64,000 nucleotides of DNA from Planctomycetes bacterium syqfu (GTDB lineage Bacteria; Planctomycetota; Phycisphaerae; Phycisphaerales; Phycisphaeraceae): positions 7,130,001-7,194,000 of the forward strand of contig CP087563.1 in the NCBI GenBank assembly GCA_020974905.1, written 5' to 3'. How positions within the stretch are numbered: position 1 is the stretch's first letter; every line of letters begins with the position of its first letter. Shown here piece by piece: positions 35,862 to 43,970 of the stretch. Both the position numbers and the translations under genes were made by a program. The notes beneath the pieces were generated by a model. That model had not been told where the DNA came from, searched no databases, and saw only the letters and a list, made by a program, of their open reading frames with translations.

Positions 35862-36782
35862 ATGCATATTCGCGACATCTTCGATCAGCATCCCACGACG
35901 CTTTCCTTTGAGTTCTTCCCGCCCAAAAACGAGAAGTCGGCCGAGTCGTTGTATCAGGCCATTGAGCAGTTGGAGGGGCTCAAGCCGTCCTTCGTGTCGG
36001 TGACCTATGGTGCGGGCGGCTCGACGCGTGAGTTGACGCATGACCTGGTGGTGCGGATTCAAAAGCAGAGTTCACTTGAGCCGATCCCGCATCTGACATG
36101 TGTGTGCCACCAGGAAGACGAGATCAAGCAAATTCTCGAGCGCTATGCCGCAGCAGGGGTGGGCAACATTCTCGCACTCGGTGGCGACCTACCCTTCGAC
36201 AAGCCCGACTATGACCGCAGCCAGGATGCGTTCCGACATGCAGCAGGGCTCGTGGACTTCATCAAGAAGTTCGGCGAGCAGGGCAACCATCCCGATAAAC
36301 GCGGCTTTGGTATCGGCGTTGCCGGTTTCCCCGAAGGTCACCCCGGCACGCCCAATCGTCTTTTGGAGATGGACTATCTCAAAGCCAAGATCGATGCCGG
36401 TGCGGATTATATTTGCACACAGCTGTTCTTCGATAACCACGACTTTTTTGATTTCTGTGAACGCTGCGAGTTGGCGGGCATCAACGTGCCGATCATCGCA
36501 GGCATCATGCCCGTCTCCACGGTCGCAGGCATGAAACGCATGGCAGAACTCTCCGCCGGTTCCCGTTTCCCCGCTCCCTTGATGCGAGCCATCCAGCGCG
36601 TGCAGGACGATCCCGAAGCCGTCAAACAGGTGGGGCTCCACTGGGCGACCAAGCAGTGCATGGACCTCCTGGACAACGACGTCCGCGGTATCCACTTCTA
36701 CACGCTCAACAAGTCCGACACCACCCAGCAAATCTACCTCCGCATGGGCTTAGCCGACTCCACGCCGGTGACGGGGAAGTGA
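35862..36782 (+). CDS. metF: 5,10-methylenetetrahydrofolate reductase
   Basis: 306 residues, the FAD-dependent reductase that makes 5-methyltetrahydrofolate for methionine synthesis. The fold and active site are visible: LSFEFFPPKNEKSAESLYQA with catalytic Glu, FVSVTYGAGGSTRELTHDLV, HLTCVCHQEDEI, NILALGGDLP, GVAGFPEGHPGTPNRLLEMD, then GADYICTQLFFDNHDFFDFC and PIIAGIMPVSTVAGMKRMAE. Length and order match bacterial MetF; no C-terminal regulatory domain. A consensus promoter and AAAGGA site precede it. The gene ends one base before the stop of a tiny convergent frame. Confidence 0.96.
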   Translation: MHIRDIFDQHPTTLSFEFFPPKNEKSAESLYQAIEQLEGLKPSFVSVTYGAGGSTRELTHDLVVRIQKQSSLEPIPHLTCVCHQEDEIKQILERYAAAGVGNILALGGDLPFDKPDYDRSQDAFRHAAGLVDFIKKFGEQGNHPDKRGFGIGVAGFPEGHPGTPNRLLEMDYLKAKIDAGADYICTQLFFDNHDFFDFCERCELAGINVPIIAGIMPVSTVAGMKRMAELSAGSRFPAPLMRAIQRVQDDPEAVKQVGLHWATKQCMDLLDNDVRGIHFYTLNKSDTTQQIYLRMGLADSTPVTGK

Positions 36783-36923
36783 TTATTTTTTGCTTTTCCA
36801 GCGAAAGTTTAAATGTAGTTTGATGTACCGTAATTTCCCAAGACTTAGGTACTCAAAGTCTATTTCGAACACAATACATATAACAATCAACAGAGCCACA
36901 ACATCCCGTAGTAAATCAAGCAT
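36783..36923 (-). CDS. Possible small membrane protein (46 aa) or gene remnant
   Basis: A 46-codon frame starting ATG at 36923 and stopping immediately beside the metF stop. The product has a membrane-type segment (LRDVVALLIVICIVFEID) followed by a tyrosine- and lysine-rich tail ending FRWKSKK. The frame remains open for about 38 more codons upstream without an ATG (HVVPSFFDTAILQHFP...), so it may be the 3' end of a degraded gene. The Shine-Dalgarno is weak. Base composition is AT-richer than its neighbours. No family recognised. Confidence 0.35.
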   Translation of the reverse strand: MLDLLRDVVALLIVICIVFEIDFEYLSLGKLRYIKLHLNFRWKSKK

Positions 36924-37170
36924 CTTCGCTCGCTTTCTAGGCGTAATTGCCAGCAAGCGATTGCTCGTACAGGGGAAATGCTGGAGAATGGCGGTGTCAA
37001 AAAAACTAGGTACTACGTGCTCCTCAAGTATTTAATTTTTGAAGCGTAAAAAAATAATTGCTTTGCAAGACCTGTTTTTAAAATGGCTTATGTGCTAACT
37101 GTGTAAAAAGAGAAGATTTCTTCAAAAAAGTGGCAACGCGGTGTCAAACGCACACATCGCATCGATTTGA

Positions 37171-37338
37171 TATAATTCACCAACACTTAATCCGTGTATG
37201 AACCCCACTGGTTGGCTGACAGGCTTGTGGGACTCCTTAATAAAAACCATGTCAGCGACAACAGATTTGATGCGTTTGTGGCACGGTCTTTTTTACTGAT
37301 GCCCACGCCGTTGTGACATACACGGAAAGATTTGCCCT
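37171..37338 (+). promoter_or_regulatory. Pribnow box and long structured leader of the PSP1 gene
   Basis: A perfect TATAAT (37171-37176) lies 163 nt before the PSP1 start codon, with no good -35. The predicted leader of ~155 nt contains CCCAC...GTGGG pairing (37204-37232) around GGTTGGCTGACAGGCTT and an open AT-rich stretch after it. The upstream AT-rich part of the gap (36924-37170) shows no other recognisable feature. Confidence 0.4.
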
Positions 37339-38736
37339 ATGCCCGGTTCCATCATGCCTCTTCCGATCATGCTCGAGGAAGAAGAGGATCGCAAAGCCTA
37401 CGAAAAACTCGAAGCTCCCAAGACCATCGTTTGTCGGTTTGGTTATCTGCGTGAAATCGCCGAGTTGCCTTACAAGGGTGACGCCAAGCCCGGCTGTGGC
37501 TCCAAGCTGGTGATCCGCACCAAGCGCGGGATCGAAATGGCAGAGATGCTCACCACCGTCTGCGACAACTCCGGCTGTTCCAAATCGATCAGCCGCGACC
37601 AGATGCTCCAGTACATCGAGAACTCCGGTGGCAAGGACTACCCCTACTTCAACCAGGGCAAAGTCCTCCGCGTAGCCACCATTGAAGATCTCAACGAGCA
37701 GTCGCATCTGGACGAGTCCAAGACTCAGAAGATCATCTTCGCCCGTCAGACGATCCGCGAGATGGACCTGCCGATGAAGCTGGTCGATGTGGAGCAACTG
37801 CTCGGCGGTGAGCGGATCATTTTCTATTACACCTCCGAAGACTGGGTCGACTTCCGGGAGTTGGTCCGCAAGTTGGCTGCTGAGTACCAGACGCGCATTG
37901 AGATGTGCCAGGTCAATGCCCGTAACGAAGCACGATTGGTTGCTGACTACGAAAAATGTGGTCAACACTGTTGCTGTAAACAGTTCCTCAAGGTCTTAAA
38001 GCCGGTGTCAATGCGATCAGCCAAGGTGCAGAAGGCGACGCTGGACCCGACCAAGATTTCCGGTCGCTGCGGGCGATTGATGTGCTGTCTGCGGTACGAG
38101 GATAAGACGTACACGGAACTGCAAAAGCGTCTTCCCAAGAAGCAGACCCCGGTCGAAACCGAGGACGGCATTGGTGTGGTCATCGACACCCAGATTCTCA
38201 CGCAGTTGGTTCTGATTCGTCTGGATGACAACCCGTCGAACCTACAGGCTTATCCATTGGAGAATATTGAGATTCTCAAGAAGGATCAGGTTCAGGCCCG
38301 TAAGGCCGAGTTGGAACAGAAGGCCGCCGAGCAGCGCGAACGTGCAGCGTCCGCGCCTGCTACCCGTGAACGCAAACCGCCACGCGATGCCAAGCCGTCA
38401 ACGGATGACAATAACAAAGAAGCATCAGCCGACAATCAGGAGCAAGGCTCAGGCGAAGGAGGGGAACGCAAGCGTCGCCGTCGCCGCCGCCGCAAGTCCG
38501 GCTCGGGTGAGGGTGGGGACAATCAAGCCAACACCCCCAACGCCGACAGCAATGACGGGCAGTCCAACCAGCCCAGAGCCCAGGTATCCGACGGTGATGC
38601 AGGCGGTGATGGTGCACCGAAGAAAAAACGCCGCCGTCGCCGTCGCCGCAAACCACGTGGTGAAGGTGGGGGCAATGACGGTGGTGCTTCCGGGAACTCC
38701 GGGGGCGGAGATGCTGGCGGATCGGGTGAGGGTTGA
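37339..38736 (+). CDS. PSP1/RicT-like protein with arginine-rich C-terminal tail
   Basis: 465 residues. Residues ~20-300 are a PSP1 domain protein like Bacillus YaaT/RicT: ARQTIREMDLPMKLVDVEQL, RIIFYYTSEDWVDFRELVRK, ARLVADYEKCGQHCCCKQFL, then ISGRCGRLMCCLRYEDKTY, with two Cys clusters able to hold Fe-S or zinc. In Bacillus, RicT works with RicA and RicF in RNA processing and development. An extra N-terminal Cys patch (CDNSGCSKSISRDQ) is present. From ~300 the protein is low-complexity, with two runs of seven or eight arginines/lysines separated by Gly/Ser/Asp-rich linkers, typical of RNA-binding disordered tails. No RicA/RicF partner is in the window. Confidence 0.82.
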   Translation: MPGSIMPLPIMLEEEEDRKAYEKLEAPKTIVCRFGYLREIAELPYKGDAKPGCGSKLVIRTKRGIEMAEMLTTVCDNSGCSKSISRDQMLQYIENSGGKDYPYFNQGKVLRVATIEDLNEQSHLDESKTQKIIFARQTIREMDLPMKLVDVEQLLGGERIIFYYTSEDWVDFRELVRKLAAEYQTRIEMCQVNARNEARLVADYEKCGQHCCCKQFLKVLKPVSMRSAKVQKATLDPTKISGRCGRLMCCLRYEDKTYTELQKRLPKKQTPVETEDGIGVVIDTQILTQLVLIRLDDNPSNLQAYPLENIEILKKDQVQARKAELEQKAAEQRERAASAPATRERKPPRDAKPSTDDNNKEASADNQEQGSGEGGERKRRRRRRRKSGSGEGGDNQANTPNADSNDGQSNQPRAQVSDGDAGGDGAPKKKRRRRRRRKPRGEGGGNDGGASGNSGGGDAGGSGEG

Positions 38737-38756
38737 TTCTGTTGATTGGGGGGGCG

Positions 38757-39179
38757 ATGTTGCAGTACATCAAGAATTATTTCAAGCGGAAGCATGTGGC
38801 GGATCAGAAAGAAAGTGTTTCATTTAGTCAAAGACGTCGAGCAAAATGGTATCCCGAATGTTTGTGGTCTTTACGCGTCGACGAACAGAAGGTGACAGTT
38901 ACTGATCATTTAGATGAAACAACGGTTGTTAACTGGAGTCATCTGATCCGTGTTGTGATACTCACCAATGATCAGGGGCCTTGGAAATGTGATTTCTTCT
39001 GGTGTTTGTACACCACAGACAAAGAGCCACTGTGCTCAATCCCTAATGTTGTTTCTGGTATTGAGGAATTAGTTGAATTTCTAATAAAAATGCCCAGCTT
39101 TGATCACAGGATGTTGATTAAAGCTAACTGTTCTGTGGACAATGCGCAGTTTCTTTGTTGGGAAAAACAACACACTTGA
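38757..39179 (+). CDS. Hypothetical protein
   Basis: 140 residues from ATG 38757, 20 bp after the PSP1 stop and preceded by a G-run that can serve as ribosome binding site. The start is basic (MLQYIKNYFKRKHV). The rest alternates strands and short helices (WSLRVDEQKVTVTDHLDETT, HLIRVVILTNDQGPWKCDFF, SIPNVVSGIEELVEFL), resembling small PH-like cytosolic domains. No family is recognised. Probably co-transcribed with the PSP1 gene. Confidence 0.6.
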   Translation: MLQYIKNYFKRKHVADQKESVSFSQRRRAKWYPECLWSLRVDEQKVTVTDHLDETTVVNWSHLIRVVILTNDQGPWKCDFFWCLYTTDKEPLCSIPNVVSGIEELVEFLIKMPSFDHRMLIKANCSVDNAQFLCWEKQHT

Positions 39180-39208
39180 AGCTGTGAACGCTTTAGGTCA
39201 ATACCATC

Positions 39209-39293
39209 CGTCACTCCCTCGCAGGCGGGAGTCCAGTGGAACATGCAAGCGTCTACAACATGCCACTGGATTCCCGCCTGCGCGGGAATGACG
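39209..39293 (-). repeat. Palindromic intergenic repeat, copy D
   Basis: 85-bp core, minus orientation, both hairpins intact; outer inverted ends not evident. Lies between convergent genes. Confidence 0.85.
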
Positions 39294-39384
39294 GAATCAG
39301 AATTTGAATGGCGTAAATGATACGCCCTGCGGTCTCATCTGGCGGCTTGTGCAATAAACACACACGAATTGAAATAACGAAATA

Positions 39385-39421
39385 AAAAACGCTCTGCACC
39401 GTGATGATGCAGAGCGTTTTT
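39385..39421 (-). terminator. Intrinsic terminator of the phosphofructokinase gene
   Basis: 14-bp perfect stem AAAAACGCTCTGCA / TGCAGAGCGTTTTT with a 9-nt loop, 50 bp beyond the minus-strand gene; the symmetric A/T runs allow use from the other side too. Confidence 0.92.
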
Positions 39422-39471
39422 GTTTTAGTTCTGTCTTAACCGTCCGTATGCACGGGGGCAACTTCCGGGGG

Positions 39472-40677
39472 TTAGAACAGGGTTTCGATTTCGGCGATCG
39501 GGCCGACGATCGGGGCAAGGTACTGCTTGAAGCTTTCGCAGATGTTGCAGTCATCAATGATGTACTTGGGATCCAGGTGCTTGGTCTTGGCAGCGACGTC
39601 ACCCAGTTCGATCTTGGCGTAGGTGACCTGGTACGGATCGTCGGAGAGACGCTGGATGGCGATGGAGCCGTCGATGTCACCAGCCATGGCCAGTTCAGCA
39701 GCCTTGTAACCGGTGCCGCGAGCTTCCTTCTGGTCGACTTCGCTGACGCAGCCAGCGAAGCTACGCTGCAGGTAACCGAGGGTATCCGCACGGACACGCT
39801 TGATGCCCAGCTTGCTCTTGATGGCCTTGGAGATGAAATCGCCCAGAGCGCCACTGCCGGAGAGTTGCACGTTGCCGTGGCTGTCGCGTTCGACTTCACC
39901 ACCGGCAGCTTCAGCAAGCTTGGCGGCAAGGGGTTCACCGTTTTCGTCATGAATACCTTCAGAGACAGCCATCACGCAGCGGCCGTATTTCTTGAAGGTA
40001 CGATCCACGTCAGCCATGATCTTGTCCACGGAAAGACGGGCTTCGGGAACGTAGACCAGATGCGGGCCATCGGCATCGCTGCGACGACCAAGGATCGAAG
40101 CGGCTGTCAGGAAGCCAGCGTGGCGACCCATGACGATGTTGACTTTGACACCGGGGAGTGCGGCGTTATCCAGATTGTCACCCATGAAGGCCTGAGCAAC
40201 GAACTTGGCAGCCGAACCGTAACCGGGGGTGTGGTCGTTGCAGACAAGGTCATTATCGATGGTCTTGGGGCAGTGGAAGGCACGCAGTTCGTAACCTTCA
40301 GCCTTGGCCAATTCATTGACGATGCGGCAGGTGTCGGAGCTGTCGTTACCACCAGCATAGAAGAAGTAGTGGATTTCGTTCTGTTCCAGAACCTTGAGAA
40401 TGTTCTTGCAGTACTCGGTGTCAGGCTTGTCACGGGAAGAACCCAGACCGGCGGACGGTGTGTTGGCGAAGCGATTCAGACGATCCTGCGGGATGTCCTG
40501 AAGCTCGATGAAATCGCCCTTGAGCATACCGGCGACGGCATGATGAGCACCATAAATCTTGCCTTCAAAACCGTTGGCTTTGAGACCTTCGATGACACCG
40601 ACCACGGACTGGTTGATGACAGCGGTGGGACCACCGGACTGACCGATGACTGCGTTACCTTTGAGAACCTGAGCCAT
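39472..40677 (-). CDS. 6-phosphofructokinase, probably pyrophosphate-dependent
   Basis: 401 residues. PFK signatures: NAVIGQSGGPTAVINQSVVG, YAGGNDSSDTCRIVNEL, HCPKTIDNDLVCNDHTPGYG with catalytic TIDND, and VNIVMGRHAGFLTAASIL. The residue after GGN is Asp, where ATP-dependent enzymes have Gly, and the Lys of PKTIDND is present; both are known marks of pyrophosphate use. It phosphorylates fructose 6-phosphate reversibly in glycolysis. AAAGGAG lies 9 nt before the ATG, one of the best Shine-Dalgarnos here. The minus-strand leader contains a CAGACCG/CGGTCTG hairpin. Strong expression is suggested by the ribosome site and terminator. Confidence 0.9.
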   Translation of the reverse strand: MAQVLKGNAVIGQSGGPTAVINQSVVGVIEGLKANGFEGKIYGAHHAVAGMLKGDFIELQDIPQDRLNRFANTPSAGLGSSRDKPDTEYCKNILKVLEQNEIHYFFYAGGNDSSDTCRIVNELAKAEGYELRAFHCPKTIDNDLVCNDHTPGYGSAAKFVAQAFMGDNLDNAALPGVKVNIVMGRHAGFLTAASILGRRSDADGPHLVYVPEARLSVDKIMADVDRTFKKYGRCVMAVSEGIHDENGEPLAAKLAEAAGGEVERDSHGNVQLSGSGALGDFISKAIKSKLGIKRVRADTLGYLQRSFAGCVSEVDQKEARGTGYKAAELAMAGDIDGSIAIQRLSDDPYQVTYAKIELGDVAAKTKHLDPKYIIDDCNICESFKQYLAPIVGPIAEIETLF

Positions 40678-40939
40678 TTGCTCGTACTCCTTTTGTGGGT
40701 TGTTCTAACTGTCGGCAGACCGATAGCACGGGGGGACGGTCTGCACGGATGAGCCGACCAGTTTAAGACAAATACAGCTTTTGTCCAATTGGGTAAGTGA
40801 GAATCGGGTGAGAGGATTGATTGAGCGTGATATTGGTTGTGAACGGAGATTTTAAGATGATGAATTTGGGGGGGGAAATGAAGCAGGGATACAGCTTCAT
40901 GCCACGGAGCGGTTTAAACCATCAATCTACATTTACTTT
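40678..40939 (-). other. Leader and spacer upstream of phosphofructokinase; hairpin at 40716-40743
   Basis: No gene is supported between 40678 and 41143. The phosphofructokinase leader contains a 7-bp hairpin (CAGACCG ... CGGTCTG, 40716-40743) about 40 nt before the start codon. Around 40885 there is a small GAAGC/GCTTC hairpin. The remainder holds repeat copy E and plain AT-rich sequence. Confidence 0.4.
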
Positions 40940-41024
40940 CGTCACGCCCGCGCAGGCGGGAGTCCAGTGGAACCTGCAAGCGTCAACAGAATGCCACTGG
41001 ATTCCCGCCTGCGCGGGAATGACG
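40940..41024 (-). repeat. Palindromic intergenic repeat, copy E
   Basis: 85-bp core, minus orientation, almost identical to copies D and I. The left flank GTTTAAACCATCAATCTAC resembles the terminal inverted repeat. Confidence 0.85.
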
Positions 41025-41143
41025 AAATGACAGTACACCATATCTGTATCAAGGTTTGAATCGCTCAAACCATAAACATGCAGTGATAACAAAGACCATG
41101 ATTGTTTTCTCAACAAGTATCCAAGCAACCAATAAACTGACAT

Positions 41144-42328
41144 TCAAATCTCCGGCGGGAAGTCCTGTGAGGGTAACTCGGAAAGCAAAGTCGCGATCAG
41201 CGCTTTCTGATTCTCATCCGACACCCGTCGTTTGGCTTCGGTGAGTAATTCCCGCGCACGTTGGTAACGCTTGACATACCGCGTGTAAATCAGGCCCAGC
41301 AGCAATTGGACCTGTTCCTTTTGAGATGAACTGGAGAACGTGCTCAGGTACAACTCATACGCCTTGGCAGCGGACTCGTGATTAGCATCAGTCATCAACT
41401 GGTTGGCAATGTCCAGCTGCTGCTTCATGCTCATCACCTGCCTGGGGGCGATCTCAAGCATCTGAGCATACACCCGCGCTGCCTGGGGTAAGTCCTGCTC
41501 CGTGAGTGACCGTAACACCTGCCCACGCAGCAGTGAGATTTGCTGCCGTTGCGTGTCATCACCGGTTGATTGCTGGCGTGGCTGCGTTGACACCGCATCG
41601 GGGACCGGCGTGTCCGCCTGTGTGTGTTCCCACGGTGAGTATCCCTGCTGAGCCATCTTGGCAAATTCGATCCGACGTTTGCGATGCAGGTACATCCCAC
41701 GCAGGTCATACGGTTCGTGTTTGAGCAGTCTTGACCACAGCAGCCCCAACGCAATGAGAATGCCAAAGCCATAACCCGAGAGATGGGCGATGTAGGCGTA
41801 GTGCGATTCATTGCCGGAGAACTGCATCATGACGTTCTGTGCAATCTGAAATCCGATGAGCAGGATACTCCAGATTTCAAAGACACCAAAGATGATCAGC
41901 CAGTAAAAAATCGTCGTCCGCGTGTTGGGGAAGAGTACTAAAAACGCACCGGTCACCGCAGCGACACTCCCGCTTGCACCCAGTACCGGCGAGACTTCTC
42001 CCAGGCAGTGCCCCAGTCCTGCAATAATGCCACCGGCCAGGTAAAAAAACAGGTATCCGATTTTGCCCAACCGGTCTTCAACATTATTGCCGAAGGTCCA
42101 GAGGAAAATCATGTTCCCGCCGATGTGATAAATATCCTGATGCAGGAACTGGTAGGTCACAAACTGAAACAGTGTCGGGTCCAGCGGGTTAAGCAGTAAC
42201 GTCCGCGTCAGTTCCGTATTCGTCCCATGCTGAATCGCAAAAATAATGAGATTCGCTGCAATCAACGAGACATTGATCCAGGGCAGGCTGGTGAGTCGTC
42301 GGTCAGTATGCAGCGGGATCAGGAGCAT
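41144..42328 (-). CDS. Rhomboid-family intramembrane serine protease with C-terminal helical-repeat domain
   Basis: 394 residues. Residues ~1-205 form a six-helix rhomboid core: FLHQDIYHIGGNMIFLWTFG (Asn72 supports the oxyanion hole), VLGASGSVAAVTGAF (nucleophile Ser119 in GxSG), and YIAHLSGYGFGI (His183). Rhomboids cut membrane helices of other proteins within the bilayer. Residues ~275-394 are helical, TPR-like (LPQAARVYAQMLEIAPRQVM, ANHESAAKAYELYLSTF), probably for partner binding in the cytoplasm. A basic linker YLHRKRRIEF joins the parts. Substrate unknown. It is transcribed away from a conserved ATCTGTG-type repeat. Confidence 0.9.
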   Translation of the reverse strand: MLLIPLHTDRRLTSLPWINVSLIAANLIIFAIQHGTNTELTRTLLLNPLDPTLFQFVTYQFLHQDIYHIGGNMIFLWTFGNNVEDRLGKIGYLFFYLAGGIIAGLGHCLGEVSPVLGASGSVAAVTGAFLVLFPNTRTTIFYWLIIFGVFEIWSILLIGFQIAQNVMMQFSGNESHYAYIAHLSGYGFGILIALGLLWSRLLKHEPYDLRGMYLHRKRRIEFAKMAQQGYSPWEHTQADTPVPDAVSTQPRQQSTGDDTQRQQISLLRGQVLRSLTEQDLPQAARVYAQMLEIAPRQVMSMKQQLDIANQLMTDANHESAAKAYELYLSTFSSSSQKEQVQLLLGLIYTRYVKRYQRARELLTEAKRRVSDENQKALIATLLSELPSQDFPPEI

Positions 42329-42365
42329 GAGAATCCGTTAAAAGATCACGTATTGGTTTCAAACA

Positions 42366-42456
42366 TTAAACCACAGATGAACACAGATAGAGACAGAAAA
42401 CACTTCGTCGTCACGATCTTGAAAATCTGTGTTTATCTGTGTTCATCTGTGGTTAA
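42366..42456. repeat. Inverted repeat of the ACCACAGATGAACACAGAT type
   Basis: Arms TTAAACCACAGATGAACAC... (42366-42388) and ATCTGTGTTCATCTGTGGTTAA (42435-42456) are near-perfect inverses about 22 bp long. This intergenic word is found in many unrelated environmental bacteria (from general knowledge). It fills the gap between two minus-strand genes. Confidence 0.8.
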
Positions 42457-42480
42457 TTGTCTTGTACTGTTGGGTTGAAA

Positions 42481-43719
42481 TTACTGCAGTTTTTCGGTTT
42501 CGCCGAAGGCCACCAGTTTCCAGCCACCGATGGACCAGAATCGGCTGATGGGGATATTGACGATGAACTCAACGCGTTGACGTGGGTCGATGGTGCGTTG
42601 CCAATTCACGCGCCAGTGCGCCAGTTCCCCATCCTGTTTGTCGATGGCAATGATGGAGAACACACAGCGTGCAAGCGGTTTGTCTAACGGATTGTAGGCC
42701 GCGATGAGCAGGGTGGCATTCTCGCCGGTGATCTGTGACTCGATCATCGGTTCGCGTAAAGCCACGCTGTTGCCCATGGTTTTGACGACTTGGGTGTGAC
42801 TTGCCATCGAATCCATTTGGCTGGCTAAAGTCCGGGGGACTTGCACGTTGATATGGCCTTTGGATCGCAGTCCCATGGTGACATCGGTCAGCAATGCCAT
42901 GGGGATCTGGTTGGTGGCAATGACACGCTGGTTATGATCCAGAAGCGACAGATGGACAATTGCCAACTCAAGCACATCATCACTGTGAACCGTGTAGGGT
43001 GCGATATAGGTCAGATTGGCATCGTCATAACCGACGGTCGTCCCCGGCTCCAGTTCAATGGGGTTTGGGCCCTGGGGTTGCTGGTACGGCATGTCGCTTT
43101 GCGGGATGCGCCAGAAAGGCGCTGCCAGGCGTTCGGCTTTGACAGTGATCAGGTTCAATGCCTGCAGGTCAATGGATGTCGAATGGTTACCTGCATCACT
43201 CTGAAAGACGGTTGTGCCGTCATCGGATTTAATGCTGGTGTCGTCAATCTGCCTGGCCATCATGTACATGTAGATCAGCAAGGCAAAGGGCAGCGTGCAA
43301 CCGAGAATGATGCAGATAATGCGAATGATCAACCGTTTGCGTTCACGCTGGGCACGACGCTGGGCGATCATGCGTTGGACTTCGGCTGGCGGCTTGGGTT
43401 TGGGGGCCGGATGCAGCGTCGGGTCGACTTCCGGCGTCAGCAATGCAGGTGTATCACCGGTACCGCGATTCTCACTTTGACGCCGTGGGCGAGGCGAATG
43501 TGCCGGGTGCGCCGGGGCAGGTGGCTTGGTGACCGGCGAGCCAAAAAGCAGCGGGTTAGGGACGGTGTTGTCCTCGGGGGGCAATTCGATTTGGCGGTCA
43601 ACCTGCTCGTTGGTGAGTTGATAACGGTGCTGACACTGGGCGCAGGACGTACGAGCCCCATACCGCACAAAGACGTGCTGGGACTTGTTTTCACAGGCTG
43701 GACAGGTCAGTTCATACAT
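42481..43719 (-). CDS. Zinc-ribbon, single-pass membrane protein of unknown function
   Basis: 412 residues. An MJ0042-like zinc ribbon opens the protein (LTCPACENKSQHVFVRYG, TSCAQCQHRYQL). A Pro-rich linker (~65-115) and a basic stretch (QRRAQRERKRLIIR) lead to one membrane helix (IICIILGCTLPFALLIYMYM, ~131-150). The outer domain (~160-412) is beta-rich, with SIDLQALNLITVKAERLAAP, DVLELAIVHLSLLDHNQRVI and VSALREPMIESQITGE-like strands, possibly two Ig-like folds. A cytoplasmic ribbon plus outer domain suggests sensing or scaffolding, but no function is known. Similar ribbon starts occur in the genes at 47612 and 50059. Confidence 0.65.
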   Translation of the reverse strand: MYELTCPACENKSQHVFVRYGARTSCAQCQHRYQLTNEQVDRQIELPPEDNTVPNPLLFGSPVTKPPAPAHPAHSPRPRRQSENRGTGDTPALLTPEVDPTLHPAPKPKPPAEVQRMIAQRRAQRERKRLIIRIICIILGCTLPFALLIYMYMMARQIDDTSIKSDDGTTVFQSDAGNHSTSIDLQALNLITVKAERLAAPFWRIPQSDMPYQQPQGPNPIELEPGTTVGYDDANLTYIAPYTVHSDDVLELAIVHLSLLDHNQRVIATNQIPMALLTDVTMGLRSKGHINVQVPRTLASQMDSMASHTQVVKTMGNSVALREPMIESQITGENATLLIAAYNPLDKPLARCVFSIIAIDKQDGELAHWRVNWQRTIDPRQRVEFIVNIPISRFWSIGGWKLVAFGETEKLQ

Positions 43720-43815
43720 GTGTTATTCAATCCAGCCCAACACTTTAACATCATATGACACGGGCACAATTCCAAATACGGTCATTTCAAATCGCAGCGG
43801 TGAATCGTTTGCTTG

Positions 43816-43884
43816 TTATCGGGCAATGATTCCCAATACAGGCGCAGTATTCCCGCTGGCTTTCTAAAGCTTTTATCGGGCAAT
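43816..43884. repeat. Direct repeat TTATCGGGCAAT upstream of moaA
   Basis: Two exact 12-bp copies at 43816-43827 and 43873-43884, each followed by ATTCCCAATA- or ATATTGGAAT-like words. They lie 87-155 bp before moaA and could be regulator sites. The rest of the 250-bp gap has nothing else recognisable. Confidence 0.4.
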
Positions 43885-43958
43885 ATTGGAATTTCCTTTA
43901 TCAGATAGCTGTTGGATATTGGGATTGTGGAAAAATTCGTAAAACTGGCAGACAACTC

Positions 43959-43964
43959 TATAAT
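43959..43964 (+). promoter_or_regulatory. -10 box of moaA, leaderless arrangement
   Basis: Perfect TATAAT at 43959-43964, 6 nt before the ATG at 43971. The -35 region (TTCGTA, 17-nt spacing) is poor. No Shine-Dalgarno. Confidence 0.55.
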
Positions 43965-43970
43965 CAGACT

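Noticed and set aside
36790-37035. 81-codon plus-strand frame after metF
   Set aside because: Basic, Ser/Arg-rich translation with no order; the opposite strand reads as a plausible membrane segment.
39448-40752. Long open frame (434 codons) antisense to phosphofructokinase
   Set aside because: The opposite strand carries all PFK motifs, a strong ribosome site and a terminator; the antisense frame has no family features and arises from codon bias.
40821-41030. Short frames ending in PACAGMT-like peptides, also near 45047 and 52038
   Set aside because: They are translations of the palindromic repeats, a well-known source of false small proteins.
42841-43758. 305-codon frame antisense to the zinc-ribbon membrane protein
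   Set aside because: No start signal or motif; the minus-strand gene has a coherent ribbon-linker-helix-domain layout.
43720-43970. Molybdenum-cofactor riboswitch upstream of moaA
   Set aside because: TATAAT lies 6 nt before the ATG, and no Moco motif-like fold was recognised.
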